A stretch of DNA of 64,000 bases from Denticeps clupeoides (GCF_900700375.1 NC_041710.1:11915707-11979706); one strand, 5' to 3'; shown: positions 35,176-54,813, numbered from the stretch's first letter. The notes: generated from the letters alone by a model not told the origin. Numbers and translations: made by a program.

Positions 35176-36917
35176 ACTGAAGCTGGTTGAAACTAGTTCA
35201 CGTGTCTTTCTCGTGGTGTTGTTGATATTTGTGGAAGTCGCTCCTTTCTAAGTAGGCTACGAGGAAGCGATGTCTCGGAACTCCATGGATTCAAGTCCAT
35301 CTAGAAATGTGTCTGTCCACCCATTTGTCCATTTTCTCCTGAAACAGCATGATGTCCCCACCACTTTGAAATCTCTTATGTGGCAGCTATTGTGTCCACT
35401 CAATAGAAATAAGACATTGTCTATTGTCAACAATGACAACGATCAGCGTCAGAGAATCGCAGTCGACCTGAATTTTATCATGAGCAGTAAATCAAATTGT
35501 ACAGGGTGGGCCATTTATATGGATACACCTTAATAAAATGGGAATGGTTGGTGATATTAACGTCCTGTTTGTGGCACATTAGTATATGTGAGGGGGCAAA
35601 TTTTTCAAGATGGGTGGTGACCATAGTGGCCATTTTGAAGTCGGTCATCTTGGATCCAACATTTGTTTTTTTCAAAAGGAATAGGGTCATGTGACACATC
35701 AAACTTATAGGTAATTTCACAAGAAAAATTCTTTCATGAGTTATTTACAAGTTTCTGACCACTTTGAACATATTTTATATGTCACCAACCATTCCCATTT
35801 TATTAAGGTGTATCCAAATAAATGGCCCACCCTGTATAATCGCCCAGCAGAGACACACAGCGACAAACATAGCCAGCTGTCAATGGAAAATGTGTTCAAA
35901 TCTGCATCATTTATGACATGTTAATAGTTTAAAACCAGTTATCAATGAGCAGAGAATTAAACATGTGAGCTGTTCTTTTTTTTACAATGTACATGCCATA
36001 TATTTATGAAAGTGCCTTCATGCACTAAAGAGCGGTGGCTATTAACTGCTTTAAACAGGTTTTATTTGTCCCATAATATAACACTACTGTTTTATGAATG
36101 ATATTCGGGTTTTACTGTATTTGTTCTGCTAGGTTCGTTGGTAAATATTCCTAATATTTAATAGTAAGTGACCAGTAAAATTCAATTAATTGGTTTTGTT
36201 TTACACAATGTGCACTTATTTTTGTATATGATTTTTTGTTCTCTGCAAATGACCCATTTAGAAAGAGTGTTTTCAGTTTCAGTAATAAACTGGAAATAAA
36301 GATCTACTGTATGGAGAGAAAAAAAATATACTCCACAGTTTTTATTCTGATGTGATGTGGAAGATTGTCACTTGTTGTCATGTCATTTTGGGCCGGAGCG
36401 GACTGGAAGTATTTTTCCTCATTCAACAGTTAGTTCTTTCTCAATTCCTGAGCTGGGGAATAAGGGAATAAGCTCGGTATAAATGACTATGTCATTGTTT
36501 GTCCTTGTACCGACCAGTATTGTCACAATCTGGTCATTTTTTCAATATTTTTTTGCACTTTTTTGTGTCTACGTAAAAGCTCCATGCATATTCTTAAATC
36601 AAAAAGCTTAAAAGAGGAAATTAACATAGCGTAACAAACGTGAATTATAATGCAACCACTTGTTTAAGCACGGCTTTGACACCAATTATAATATTTTCCT
36701 TTTATTCTGAAAGGGCAGAAGTTTGAGAGTGCGCAGTATTTAGGGTATTTACGGTAAGTGACCTTCCGAACGCCCCGCCCCCGTTCATATCGACGCGGAA
36801 GCGTATTTGCAGCGTCGGCCTGGAACGACGTTACCGAACGTCGGTAATTACGGTGTAATTACGTCCCTGGCGTCCGATACACGGTTTAACCTCGAAAGGG
36901 CGAATAACGGCGAGAAG
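35176..36917. other. Spacer between zinc-finger genes A and B
   Basis: Holds the 3' UTR of gene A (two AATAAA signals near 36,284 and 36,295), a 333 bp MITE (35502-35834), AT-rich sequence, and the CpG-rich promoter of gene B from about 36,760. No further gene is seen. Confidence 0.6.
35502..35834. mobile_element. MITE with 'cagggtgggcc' terminal repeats
   Basis: A 333 bp copy flanked by TA on both sides. Inverted ends of about 45 bp begin 'cagggtgggccatttatatg'. No coding capacity. The TA duplication points to a Tc1/mariner-type source. Confidence 0.9.
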
Positions 36918-39798
36918 ATGCCGACCGCGGAGGCTCTGGAGTCACAGGTCGCGTCGGTGATGGAGATCTTGGCCAAAGCGGCCGTGGCGGAGATCTGCAG
37001 AGTCGTGGAGAAGGGACGCGTGGAGCTGCGCGGGGAGATGTGTCGGAGGCTGGACGAGATCGAAGCCCTGCGGAAGAAGGTCCGTGTTCTGAAGAGCGAG
37101 CGGAGACGTGCGCTGGAGACTCGTGTGCCGCGCTGCTCGGTTGGTGTCCAGGCTGGACGCGAGCGAAGTAGGTGACATCCAGTCCCCCCCCTGGAGACAC
37201 TCAGGGTTAAGTGTCTTGCTCAGGGACACAATGGTATTAAGTGGGATTTGAACCTGGGTCTTCTGGTTCTTAGGCGAGTGTGTTTCAGACCCCTGTTCTC
37301 CATGTTCTCTTTTTTCCCCTTGCCATCGTCTTAGAATTAGCACTCAGGGTTTACATGAACAGATAAGACCATTTTTTATGATATTGGAGTGCAATCCCTA
37401 GAAGCCTAGAACACTTTTTTTACAAGGTCAGGTTACAAGATGTATGTATTCACAACCTGCTTCTCAGGCCTCTCCCTGAAGAATTGTAGAACTTCAGCAC
37501 TGACCTGCAACGGGGACCTTTTTCAGAATCTAAATAGCATCCAGGTGAACAAGGTTGTTTCAAGCACCACCATACCATTACACTTCCACTCACCTTTTCT
37601 ACGTCTCACACAGATATGGCGGGTGGGATCAAACAGCTTTGGACTAGTCAGAGGACGGGACAGATTGGTCAAGCATTGGTCAAGCATCCATTCGTTGTTT
37701 TTTAATATATATTCTATTCTATTATATATACAATATAATAAAGAAGGCAAGAAATGAACTCTTGACAAGGCACACGTGTTCACTGAATTCCAGGCGACGA
37801 CCTTATGAGGCTGGTTGAGAAGTCCAAGAGTGTGCAAAGCTGCCATCAAAGCAAAGGGTGGCTACTTTGAAGAATCTAAACCTTTTTTGTATATACACAT
37901 ATGAAATTAATCCTGTTTTTTTTTGTAAGTGGTCATTGTGTTTACAAATTTGAAATAATTAATGAATTGCCACAAAACCACAATAAATGTCACCTGCACA
38001 CCAGTATAAATATTCTCTTTTCTCGTAGATGTTGCAGTGATTGAAGGAACGATGAACCAGCCTGTGAGCGAAGCTGATCCACAATTAGTCGTTAAGGTCG
38101 AGCAAAAGGAGGACCACAGATCTCAGACCACCAGTCAGATTGCAGTAAAGGAGCTCACTATTGATGAAGATTTTTTCGTGTCAGCGGCAGACTTTCCACT
38201 GTGGGCATCTGAACCTCTCAATGAGAGAAACACAGACTGTAAATGGTCTCGGTGCTGTTTCGATGCACCTCTGGTGGCACCCGCTGTTACACACGATACA
38301 GAACTGGATTCCAGGAGCAGGTTTGTGGACAGGTCCCATGCGCCGCAGATGGCTGGGGATGAGCCAGACGTTCCCTCGGCCGTTTCTAATTCGGTCAAAC
38401 TGGAGTGTGAGGCCGCGTGTGAGCGTGGCAGGGACAGAATGCCGAGCCATCGGGCAGGAAGAGCTGTGAGACGCTCAACCGAGAACCCTGGACACCAAAA
38501 AGAGCTGCCCTGGGGCGGGGACGGGTCTGTGGAGATGTCAAGGGTTCAAAGTGAGCGCGAGGTTGGACGGAGGGTTTCCACTTGCCCCGCCTGTGGACAG
38601 GTCTTCCCCTGCTTTAGGCAACTGCAGGCGCATAGGCGGAGTCACAACGGAGAAAGCTACCAGTGCAACCCGGCAACATCCACCGATTCAGTCCAACAAG
38701 GGACGAAGGCTGCAGAGGACGTCCAAGGGGCCAGAGGTGAGCGATCTAGTCCTTCTGAGTCCTTCTTTGTCTAATACTAATGGTTTCTTATTGTCTGCCA
38801 AGCTAAAAGCATTGCAGTTAATGATCAGACTATGGTTTATTACTGCATTATTACTTACAGCAGACTGGATATCGGGGCGTGAAGAAATTCCCCGGCTAGA
38901 ACTGAATCCTTTGGAAGAATCGCTTTTCACCCGGATCACTGAGCAACTGGAGGAAGCTGCAAAGTTACAGGTGCTCAGCCAACACGACGAGGACGTGAGC
39001 AGGCTGCAGTTCGAGGTGAAGGACGAAGGCCACGCGCCTCACGGCGCCAGTCAGGTGGAGGGTGGGTACAGGTCAGGGACCCGGAGGGAAATGCACGCCC
39101 TGCGTGAGGGCGGGACGGAGCAGAGAGGCTCCCGGCTGTGGGACGGTGATTCCGAAGCCGCCGACTCCAACTGTGTTTCCCAGCTCACCCAGGCAGAAGG
39201 ACCTGGGAATGGACCGTCTGTGGGGCTGAGACGTCCGCACCGGATAAACACTTCCGGGTGGCAGTCTGTTTGGGGTCATGGCGCAGAAGTTGGCTGCAGT
39301 CATTTACAAGAGCGAAAACGGAGAGAGAGCAACGGGAATATCAGTTCTTCCCAGAGCCGTGCACACGTGCGAGAAATAACACCTGCCAGGTCAGGCCCGG
39401 GCACAGTGTCCCTCTCTGCCGGCCACCGCCTCCTTGCCAAGGCCCAGAGACTGTTCCACTGCCCCACGTGCCCCAAGAGCTTCGGACGGGCCACGGACCT
39501 GGAGCGCCACGAGCGGATCCACACGGGCGAGAAGCCCTTCGGCTGCGGCGCGTGCGGCAAGCGCTTCAGCCTGCGCTGCAACCTCATCACGCACGAGCGC
39601 GTCCACAGCGGCAGCAAGCCCTACTCCTGCCGCCACTGCGGCAAGGGCTTCGCTCAGGGCTCCAACCTCAAGGCGCACCAGCGCATCCACACGGGGGAGA
39701 GGCCGTTCCCCTGCCCGTTCTGCGGGAAGCGCTTCACGCAGCTCAGCAGCCTCAGGACTCACCAGAGGCTGCACGACAGGAGCGGACCATTTTCATGA
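36918..39798 (+). CDS. C2H2 zinc-finger protein B (three exons)
   Basis: A tandem paralogue of zinc-finger gene A. Exons 36918-37167, 38029-38736 and 38861-39798 join in frame (631 aa), again with both introns in phase 1. Exon 1 ([20 protein letters not shown], then DEIEALRKKVRVLKSERR) aligns with gene A exon 1. Exon 2 encodes an acidic linker and one finger (CPACGQVFPCFRQLQAHRRSH). Exon 3 encodes a long linker and four canonical fingers (39459-39770) beginning CPTCPKSFGRATDL, CGACGKRFSLRCNL, CRHCGKGFAQGSNL and CPFCGKRFTQLSSL, three with TGEKPF/TGERPF-type linkers and one with SGSKPY. The exon 1 donor is taken at 37168 (GTAGGT) to keep phase 1; a GTGACA 4 bases later breaks the frame. Intron 2 is only 124 bp. 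The DNA target is unknown. Confidence 0.87.
37177..37280 (-). mobile_element. tRNA-derived SINE, family 2 (copy e, truncated)
   Basis: Reverse copy: 'ctggagacactcagggttaa', 'tgctcagggacacaatgg', 'gggatttgaacctgggtctt'. It starts about 9 bp after the exon 1 donor of zinc-finger gene B. Confidence 0.85.
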
Positions 39799-39887
39799 CC
39801 GATTTTATTATGTGTGCGTGGACTTAAACGCCCTTTAGGTGATGCCAGGAGGTTTTCCAGGAAGAGTCCCAGGCTGTTAGATCATTA

Positions 39888-40080
39888 CATCTACATTTAC
39901 AGCATTAACCAGACGCCCTTATCCAGAACGACTTACAATCCTCAGTTACATGGACAGTCCCCCCCGGAGCAATTTAGGGTTAAGTGTCTTGCTCAGGGAC
40001 ACAATGGTAGTAAGTGGGATTTGAACCTGGGTCTTCTGGTTCATAGTTGAGTGTGTTACCCACTAGGCTACTACCACCCT
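39888..40080 (-). mobile_element. tRNA-derived SINE, family 2 (copy f)
   Basis: Full-length reverse copy: 'ctacatttacagcattaacc', 'gagcaatttagggttaagtg', head 'ttacccactaggctactacc'. Confidence 0.9.
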
Positions 40081-41461
40081 TATATTGCCTTGTCATGTTG
40101 TTAATTTCTGGTTTCATTTTGGCTGTCACCGTTAATGGAGTAGCTGCCTCTGGTTGTCTATAAAGTTTTATCTAAAGATACTCGAATCATATTTTATAAG
40201 CTGAATACATTTATTGAAATGGCCTGTGTCTCTTGTGTTCGTATTCATTGTATTCATTTAAAATCAGTCTTATTTTGATACCATTTTTATTGGTGTTTGT
40301 GATACATAAATGAATAAGAAGGTTGTTTGCACTTTGTGGACACTGCATCAGAACGGCAGACTGGCCGAGTGGCATAATGTGGGTGAAACAGTAACAGGTC
40401 CTGCATTATTTATTATCCTATTTTTGGTCGGTTTCCCTTTCATGGATTACGCCAAGTCCTAGTTCACCGAGTATTCCCTGTGCAGTGGACTGCGCGGGAA
40501 TTCAGCAATGATACACGGCAGGGGGCAAAGAGGTTCAAAGGGAACCACGGACTGTATCAACAAAATTACCCATGAGGCATTGCGAGTTGTTGGAGGGCCA
40601 AAGAGAACATTTGATAAAAGCTTGCAAACATGTAACCATATTGGAGTAATTTTTTTATTATTTCACTAGTAAAATGCTGCAGGTGACCTAAGTGTTTACA
40701 TTGCATGCATTACAAACTGAGAAGTTAATGACGGCACTGATTACAACGTGTATTTCTTATTTAGCCCCAACTCCCATATAGAATGTCTCTGTAGGCTTTG
40801 ACAGGCCCTTAGAGTTGACATGCCCCGAATTTACACCCTTACTGAGCACAAGGACATTCTCCCATGGAGCACTGACTCCCTACCAAGGTAGAGTGAGTGT
40901 GCAATAGGGTTGGAAATGAAAAGGGTTCCTATCAAATAGTCCAAAATTGTGCCTTGATGACTCCGTTTGTCCATGTTTGAAAATACTGAATAGGGCAGCG
41001 TAGTTTTCAACTAGTCCAGTGTAATGGTCCACATTGAATGTCCACTACGGTGATAATGTGGTAAAATGCCTGGATGCATGTCGAGTGCAACAATTGCCCT
41101 GTAGGAGAGCCTAAATGAGATTGCATATGACTTTTGTAAGATGAGATGATCCTTTATTAGTCCCACAAGTGGAACATTTACATTGTCACGGCAGGAAGTG
41201 GACAGTACAAGATAAGAGCAGCAAAAGACAATAGCACAGACACTATTTCGACTGTATAATATAAATGTTCACTGTACAAATAAGCAAATAAACAAAAAAG
41301 GATGTTTGGCAGGATTTTACAAGTAATTAGTACAGGGTGTTTCCAAGCAGGCAATTTTATTGAGGAAGGGTCCTTTAGCTGACATTCCGAGACTAGAGAG
41401 TATAGAATAGGAACAACCCGCCACATACATAATTGAGGTGTTCCTGATCACCTGATTCTAC

Positions 41462-41677
41462 AGGAAGCGGCCCCGTAATCAGAAGGTTGCCGGTTCGATT
41501 CCCGATCCGCCAAGGTGCCACTGAGCAAAGCACCGTCCCCACACGCTGCTCCCCGGGCACCTGTCATGGCTGCCCACTGCTTACTCAGGGTGATGGGTTA
41601 AATGCAGAGGACAAATTTCACTGTCTGCACCGTGTGCTGTGCTGCTGTGTATCACAAGTGACAATCACTTCACTTTA
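41462..41677 (+). mobile_element. tRNA-derived SINE, family 1 (5'-truncated)
   Basis: Begins within the tRNA-like head 'aggaagcggccccgtaatca', keeps GGTTCGATTCC, and runs to 'gtgacaatcacttcacttta'. The A box is missing. Confidence 0.9.
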
Positions 41678-42042
41678 GAATTTAGAATTAGAATTAATTA
41701 AGCAATGGTTGAAATTCGAACTTCTGCGCCTTATGCTGTTGTTAAATTACAATATAATTCAACAACAGCTTAATTTATGAAACTAATATGAGCGTTGTAT
41801 GGTTTGCATGTATGATTTATTCGTGGACGAGACAGGTAGGGCCACTTTATTTTTCAGGCCACTTGTGTCCCCCAGTGGAATGCGCCGGAGGCGGAAGTGA
41901 CGCAACGAGGAGTCACCGTTCCCAACCGAGGACAACAGTCGTGGGGAAAAGAAAACTGACCCCGCAAAAGTTACCAAAAGTGTCCAGTCGCCGTTCTCGG
42001 GTGGTTTAACGCGGACCCGCTGACTCAGATGCGGGATTTCTG

Positions 42043-48780
<6,738 letters not shown>

Positions 48781-51693
48781 CAAACCAATAAGGTCCCATG
48801 TCCCTTAAAGCCACTTCCATCCCCCCCCCCCACTTTTGCAGTAAGCCCTTCAGGGGAGCAATGAGCGCAGCAAATCATTTATTTTTCCCCACAAGGCCTC
48901 GACTGCTGAAAGCGCTGCTGTGCGTTCTTCACTGTATGCACTGAAAGTGTTCAAGGTAACAGACAGTTTCTCCCCCCCAGCTACCTCATATCCAGCATGT
49001 ACTGGCGGCGTGTGGAGTATAGGTTCCTTCCGTACATCCACATACAAACACGCACATCTGTTAAGTGCCACAAGTTAGCTTCTCACACATGATGAAGTAG
49101 TTGAAGCGGGAGAGATGAGGAACTCTGCTACCAATCAATTTTTGCTAAGTAAATTCTCAGCAACCCACTAGCACTATGGCGCAGGACCTCCTGTCAACCG
49201 GATGCCAGACAATATAAATGTTTAGATCAAAATATTAATATTGGTCATATATTATTATCAAAGCTATGTTTCATGGACTATAATGAAAAAAAACACGACA
49301 CACCTGTTTTGAAATTTTTATTTATTTTTTTTGCTGTTGACTTTTAGTCCTCACGTTGATAGCCTTTTCCTTCCTAATAATTTCTGTATAGTAGTTTCTG
49401 AGTGTTTTGTGTGTTTCAGTTCCCATTTGTACTAATTTGCCAGAGATTCAGTTGCCTTACTTATTTGATCAGTACTGTGTTTTTTGACATTGACTTCCAG
49501 TATTATCTTTAACAGTCGCTGTTTTGCACTACAGTCATTTTGTAGCTAGATTAATGAATATTGCAGCACTAATAATAGTTTAAAATTTAAAATTTTGCAC
49601 CAAGGCTGATGCAGCATAGGAACAAAGAACATGCCCTTCATCTTAGAAACTAGGTATGAGTTTAAAGTTGTATTGATTTGTATTGTCTTTGTGACATTGA
49701 GTTTTATTGTCAAAAGTCAAAATTCACACCAAGAATAAGAGTATTTATTGGAAGAGAACCAAAATACTGCTTATTGTTTGTGTTTCCTTTCAACATTGAG
49801 CATTGAGAATCACTGGCATAGTGGCCATCGGAAGATTGGTTGTTAAAAAAAAAACATATATATGCGTGCGCAATGAGTATTCGGCGTGCTAAATTGTTTC
49901 GATTTTTATTGTCAAATGAGAGATATATTGTATTGGGACATTAACCACTTTGGTTAGTACAAAGTACAAAATTCAAATTAATTGTCTTTTATTGACCTAC
50001 ATTGCCCTCTACTTAGGCTGTATTATACTTCCCAGCTTAAAGTTTACTATTAATGAGTGCTGATTAGTGAGGAGGTTTATGTATTATCATGAAGTGTACT
50101 TCAGGATTCCCTGTTGTGCAATATTGTTTGAATTTGATGAAATATGACTCAGCTGTTTTAGGTTTAGGTAACTTACATCTGATTCTTGCCACATTACAAC
50201 ATATGTAATTACCTAAACAAACCAGTTCAGTGTGTTTACCTGAAGTATTAGTTCTCTTTTTCTTTTCATTATTCTAATACTACATTATGTTTTATCATTG
50301 CTGTAACCAAGTATTTTGGTACATTATACAAAAAAAAAAAAAAAACACCAAGTGCTTTTTACTTTGGGCTACTGTGCAAAATTACGGTGACTGCCATTCT
50401 GTTTATTCAAGTCTATCTGGCCTCCCTGTGGTGAGTTTACAGACAGGCAGTCATGTTAGGGTGTCACTTTAAGGTGAATTTCATGGCAGGTTTTCCTGAA
50501 TCATTTGGAAAGTTGTGCCAAGAAAAAATATAGATAAAAATATAAAATATAGACCTCTTCAATCACCTTCAGCAATAACTGTGGTGATAACAGATATGCC
50601 TTTTCCTTGCCCATTTCAAAAATATATTATTCTTTATTCTACATGTGAATTGTCATGAATGACATGAAGACTGAACTTTGTATTAAATAAAAAAAATTAA
50701 ATGATTATTAGGCATCTCAGATAGGTGGCATTTTGCCATTTTTATAATGTTGTGGTATTCTTTAACTAATGAAGTGCAAATAAAGAATATATCTATATAT
50801 ATTTATTACTTAGCCTTTTACCTTTTGTATGGGGTGTGTTTGTGTGAAATACACATACACACACACAGTTCTTCAGTTGAATCAACAAGGCATGTGGACC
50901 TGTTCCACTTTGGAAAAACCATATAACTTCAATCAACTTGTTTATCCATTACATTTACTGGAAAAAAAATATTCCTTTGAATTTACTTGATTTGAATATG
51001 TACATTGGTCAGACATTATCCTCTTATTAGCCCTATTATTTCTGCAAATATTATTCTTCATTCTCTGAACCTTTAGGTCCTATGCACGAAAACCCAGACC
51101 CGGGTGTGGCCAGGGGGCTCAACAGTGACACCTATCTTGTTACCTGTTTTGGTGCGCACACATCTAATTATTGCCATCAATTTTAATATGCATGTGCAAC
51201 TCATTAAGACAAACCTATGACACAACAGGAAGGAAGGTGAACAGAAGAGGACCACACTGTCATGTCTATACCTACAGCCAGCAGAGAATTTGTGCCTGTG
51301 TAGTTTTTGTTTAGGTTTCACCGAAGTTGTGTTTTTTTTTGTTTAATATATAATAAAATCTATAAAACGCTCTTTTGTCTTTGCCGTGTCTCCTCTCCAT
51401 TTTGTTGCATCTCCTAGACCCTGGGAAGTAACAGTGCTGGAGAGAGGCAGGGGGGATGCAGATGAATCAGATGGCTGACATAATGACAAGAATAATCAAA
51501 GAATAATGGTATTTGGTAAAAAAATATCTGCATGCATCCATTGTTGTACGAGAATATCACAGTGTGTTGCACCAGGTGTGCGAGGGCCCGTTCATTGCTG
51601 CTTGTGGGTATATTTTATATTTTTGTCCTTCGAGTGTTTTGTTTCATTAATTTCATTAATTGAGTGTGCTAATTTTAAAAAAAAATAAATAAA

Positions 51694-51926
51694 AGTGAAA
51701 TGATTGTCATTGTGAAACACTGCAGCACAGCACACGGTGACACAACAAAATGTGTCCTCTGCTTTTACCCATCACCCTTGGTGAGCAGTGGGCAGCCGTG
51801 ACAGGCACCCGGGGAGCAGTGTGTGGGGACGGTGCTTTGCTCAGTGGCACCTCGGCCTGATCCGGATTCGAACCGGCAACCTTCTGATTACAGGGCCGCT
51901 TCCTTAACCGCTAGGTCACCACTGCA
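51694..51926 (-). mobile_element. tRNA-derived SINE, family 1
   Basis: Full-length reverse copy: 'agtgaaatgattgtcattgt', 'gacaggcacccggggagcag', 'attcgaaccggcaaccttct', head 'ccttaaccgctaggtcacc'. Confidence 0.92.
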
Positions 51927-52164
51927 CATAAACGAGGGGCCACCCTCCGTGACATCACCTTTTTGTCTGCTGTCCTGCACTTTAACTGTCATGGTTAAAG
52001 ACCATAATAAAAGTTTTCAGATATGCTATGTGCCCAAATGTCAGCTTTTTTATCTGGAATATAACAGAATATGTCTAATCACTGATAATTCTCCATGGAA
52101 ATGAATATGTGTATACCTTGTAAATGTTGATGTTTCTGCCGTTTTTATGAAGTGCAAGTAAAGA

Positions 52165-53345
52165 GTAATAAAAATAAAAGGAACACTTAAACAACACAAT
52201 GTAACTCCCAAGTCAATCACATTTCTGTGAAATCCAAGTGTCCACTTATGAAGCAACACCGACAATCAATTTTACATGATGATGTGAAAATGGAATAGAC
52301 AACAGGTGGTGCAATTAGCAAGACATCCCCAATAAAGGCGTGGTTCTGCTCTGCGGGTGGTGACCACAGACCACTCCTCAGTTCCTATGCTTTCTCGCTG
52401 ATGTTTTGGTCACTTTTGAAGGCTGGTGGCGCTTTCACTCTAGTGGTATCAGGAGATGAAGTCTACAACCCACACAAGTGGCTCAGGTAGTGCAGCTCAT
52501 GGCACATCAAGACAACAACCAAGCTGCTGGACTGCAACCTCCGCTTTTGTGTAAGGAGGAACAGGAGGAGCACTGCCAGAGCCCTGCAAAATTACCCCCT
52601 GCAGGCCACAGATGTGTAACGGTCAGAAACAGACTCCATGACGGTGGTATGAGGGTCCTATGTCCACAGGTGGGGGTTGTGCTTACAGCCCAACGCCATG
52701 CAGCATGTTTGGCATTTGCCAGAGAACACCAAGATTGGCAAATTCACCACTTGCGCCCTGTGCTCTTCATAGATGAAAGCAGGTTCACACTGAGCACGTG
52801 TGACAGATGTGACAGTTCTGTTCTCTCCTCCAGCATGACAATTATGGCAGTGGGTCAGTAATGGTGTGGGGTGGCATTTCTTTAAGCCCTCCAAGTGCTC
52901 CCCAGAGGTAGCCTGACTGCCATTAGGTACCGAGATGAGACTATATATGCTGGTGCGGTTGTCCTGAGTTCCTCCTAATGCAAGACAATGCTAGACCTCA
53001 TGTGGCTGGAGTGTGTCAGCAGTTCCTGCAAGACAAAAGCATTGATGCTACGGACTGGCCCGTCCGTTCCCCAGACCTGAATACAATTGAACACATCTGG
53101 GACATCATGTCTCGCTCCATCCATCAACCCCAAAGGCTGACCACTAGTTGGCGGATGCTTTAGTCCAGGTCTGGGAGGAGATCCCGCAGTAGACCATCCG
53201 CCACCTCATTTGCCCAGGTGCCCAGACATTGAAGGGAGGTCATCCAGGCACGTGTAGGCCCCACATACTACTGTACCTCATTTTGACTTGTTTTAAGGAC
53301 ATTACATCAGCTTGTAGTGTGTTTTTGAGTGTGACTCCAAATCCA
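52165..53345 (+). mobile_element. Tc1-like DNA transposon, truncated and decayed
   Basis: The left end reads 'taaaaggaacacttaaacaa'. The + strand carries decayed transposase pieces: VRNRLHDGGMRVLCPQVGVVL, LFIDESRFTLS (first catalytic Asp, about 52771), DNARPHVAGVCQQFLQDKSI (second Asp, about 52984) and RSPDLNTIEHIWDIM (catalytic Glu, about 53074). Frames change between pieces, so no protein can be made. The right end is lost where a SINE begins at 53353. Confidence 0.88.
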
Positions 53346-53352
53346 GGTCACC

Positions 53353-53500
53353 AGGGCAGTGGTGGCCTAGCAGGTAAGGAAATGGACCCGTAATGAGAAG
53401 GTTGGAGGTTCGAGTCCTGAACTCCATGGCAGCCCACTGCTCAAAAGGGGTGATGGTTAAAAGCAGCGGACACATTTAGTAGTGTGCACTGTGCTGTGTT
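53353..53500 (+). mobile_element. Degraded SINE family 1
   Basis: Head 'gggcagtggtggcctagcag' with B-box-like GGTTCGAGTCC. The middle is deleted; 'gcccactgctc' and 'gtgtgcactgtgctgtg' remain. Confidence 0.75.
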
Positions 53501-53544
53501 ATTATTATTTTTTTTTGAGAAGTGTGTGATATACCAGGCAATAA

Positions 53545-53564
53545 ACACACACATATATATACAC

Positions 53565-53628
<64 letters not shown>

Positions 53629-53635
53629 TTTTTTT
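53545..53635. repeat. TA/CA microsatellite
   Basis: A (CA)n core flanked by (TA)n and T-runs. The flanking phrase 'tgagaagtgtgtg' occurs on both sides (53516 and 53638). 'ataccaggcaataaac' (left) and 'tatcgcctggtat' (right) form a further inverted relation. Confidence 0.9.
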
Positions 53636-54475
53636 TTTGAGAAGTGTGTGTTTATCGCCTGGTATATCACAATTTTGTTAAATATGTTAAATATGTACGC
53701 AGTGCTTCATTTACACCAATAGGAGGCGGTAATTCGTTTTTTAAAAAGATGCATTGCGACAGTGGTTGTGTTCAAGGTTTGGGGAAAACCGCCTTCATTT
53801 GTTTAGCAGATTTGCCTGGTCCTGGTGTTATATTAAGATGGGGACAGATAATGATAAATTAATGTTTAGCGCAATAAATAAACGAAAACATTACTACTAC
53901 TAAATAATACATTTACACACACCAACAACATTATTCTAACTGTAGGTTTTTTATACCTCTAGGGGGCATAACAAATCGGGGGTAGATTTTTTTATTTTTT
54001 TTTATTACTTCTACCCGGACCCATTATTTTGACCTGCCTTCATATTAATTTCATGTGTCACCGTATCTGGACAGTCTAGCCTGACGCCTTTGACACCTGC
54101 AGAGCGGACATGTCACAGAGACACTTTTAGGTACTTCAGATACGTTTCGTGTACTTTACAAACTAAAAAGTGCTCATTTGTTTGGCGAATCGGTTCATTT
54201 CAGTTTAGTGCTGGTAAGTGTCCTTCATTGTGTCAACTCTTTCTGTCACCGCGGCTTGGTGGACAGACGTCCCAAACAGGGGCTTTAATACACGGAACCC
54301 GCACCGACACAGGACGTGGTACAACAAGCAAACACGCACGACACAAAACCAGGGTCCGAATCGGGGAGTCGGTTCCTGACACATTCACGTCAAGGTCAGC
54401 GGCACATGCAGGAATATCGAACTCCTGCCCCGTGTCCCGGTGTCCAGTCTGACAGGGACGGTCTGTCGTGTTTGT

Positions 54476-54761
54476 GTGAGTGAGAGAGTGTGGGTGTATG
54501 AGTGTTAGTGTGTGTATGTGAATGTGTTTGTGTGAGTGAGAGTGTGTGTGAGAGAGAGTGTGTGTGTATGTGAATGTGTTTGTGTGTGTGAGAGAGAGTG
54601 TGGGTATATGAGTGTTGGTGTTTGTGTGTGTTTGTGTGAATGTGTGTGTGTGTGTGAGAGAGAGTGTGTGTGTGAGAGAGAGAGAGAGAGCGTGTGTGTA
54701 TGTGAATATGTGTGTGTGAGAGAGCGTGCGTGAGAGAGAGAGAGCGTGTGTGTATGTGAAT

Positions 54762-54798
<37 letters not shown>

Positions 54799-54813
54799 CG
54801 TGTGTGTATGTGA

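Larger units (their letters stand above)
39799..42042. other. Intergenic region between zinc-finger gene B and rab12
   Basis: Contains a family-2 SINE (39888-40080), an unidentified repeat-like segment (41150-41340, starting 'gatgatcctttattagtccc', a phrase common at 3' ends of fish retroposons), a family-1 SINE (41462-41677) and the CpG-rich rab12 5' region (41,880-42,330). Sequence 40,300-41,150 holds nothing recognised. Confidence 0.5.

Noticed and set aside
38551-39798. Single long + frame of about 415 codons in zinc-finger gene B
   Set aside because: It begins at a GTG inside exon 2 in a different frame and crosses a 124 bp intron with good GT-AG signals. The three-exon model keeps phase and matches gene A.
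40355-40420. 'actggccgagtggc' as a possible tRNA-Ser/Leu start
   Set aside because: No matching acceptor stem or B box follows within tRNA distance.
54090-54452. Frame of 120 codons upstream of mtcl1
   Set aside because: No conserved motif, low-complexity surroundings and no splice or family support.
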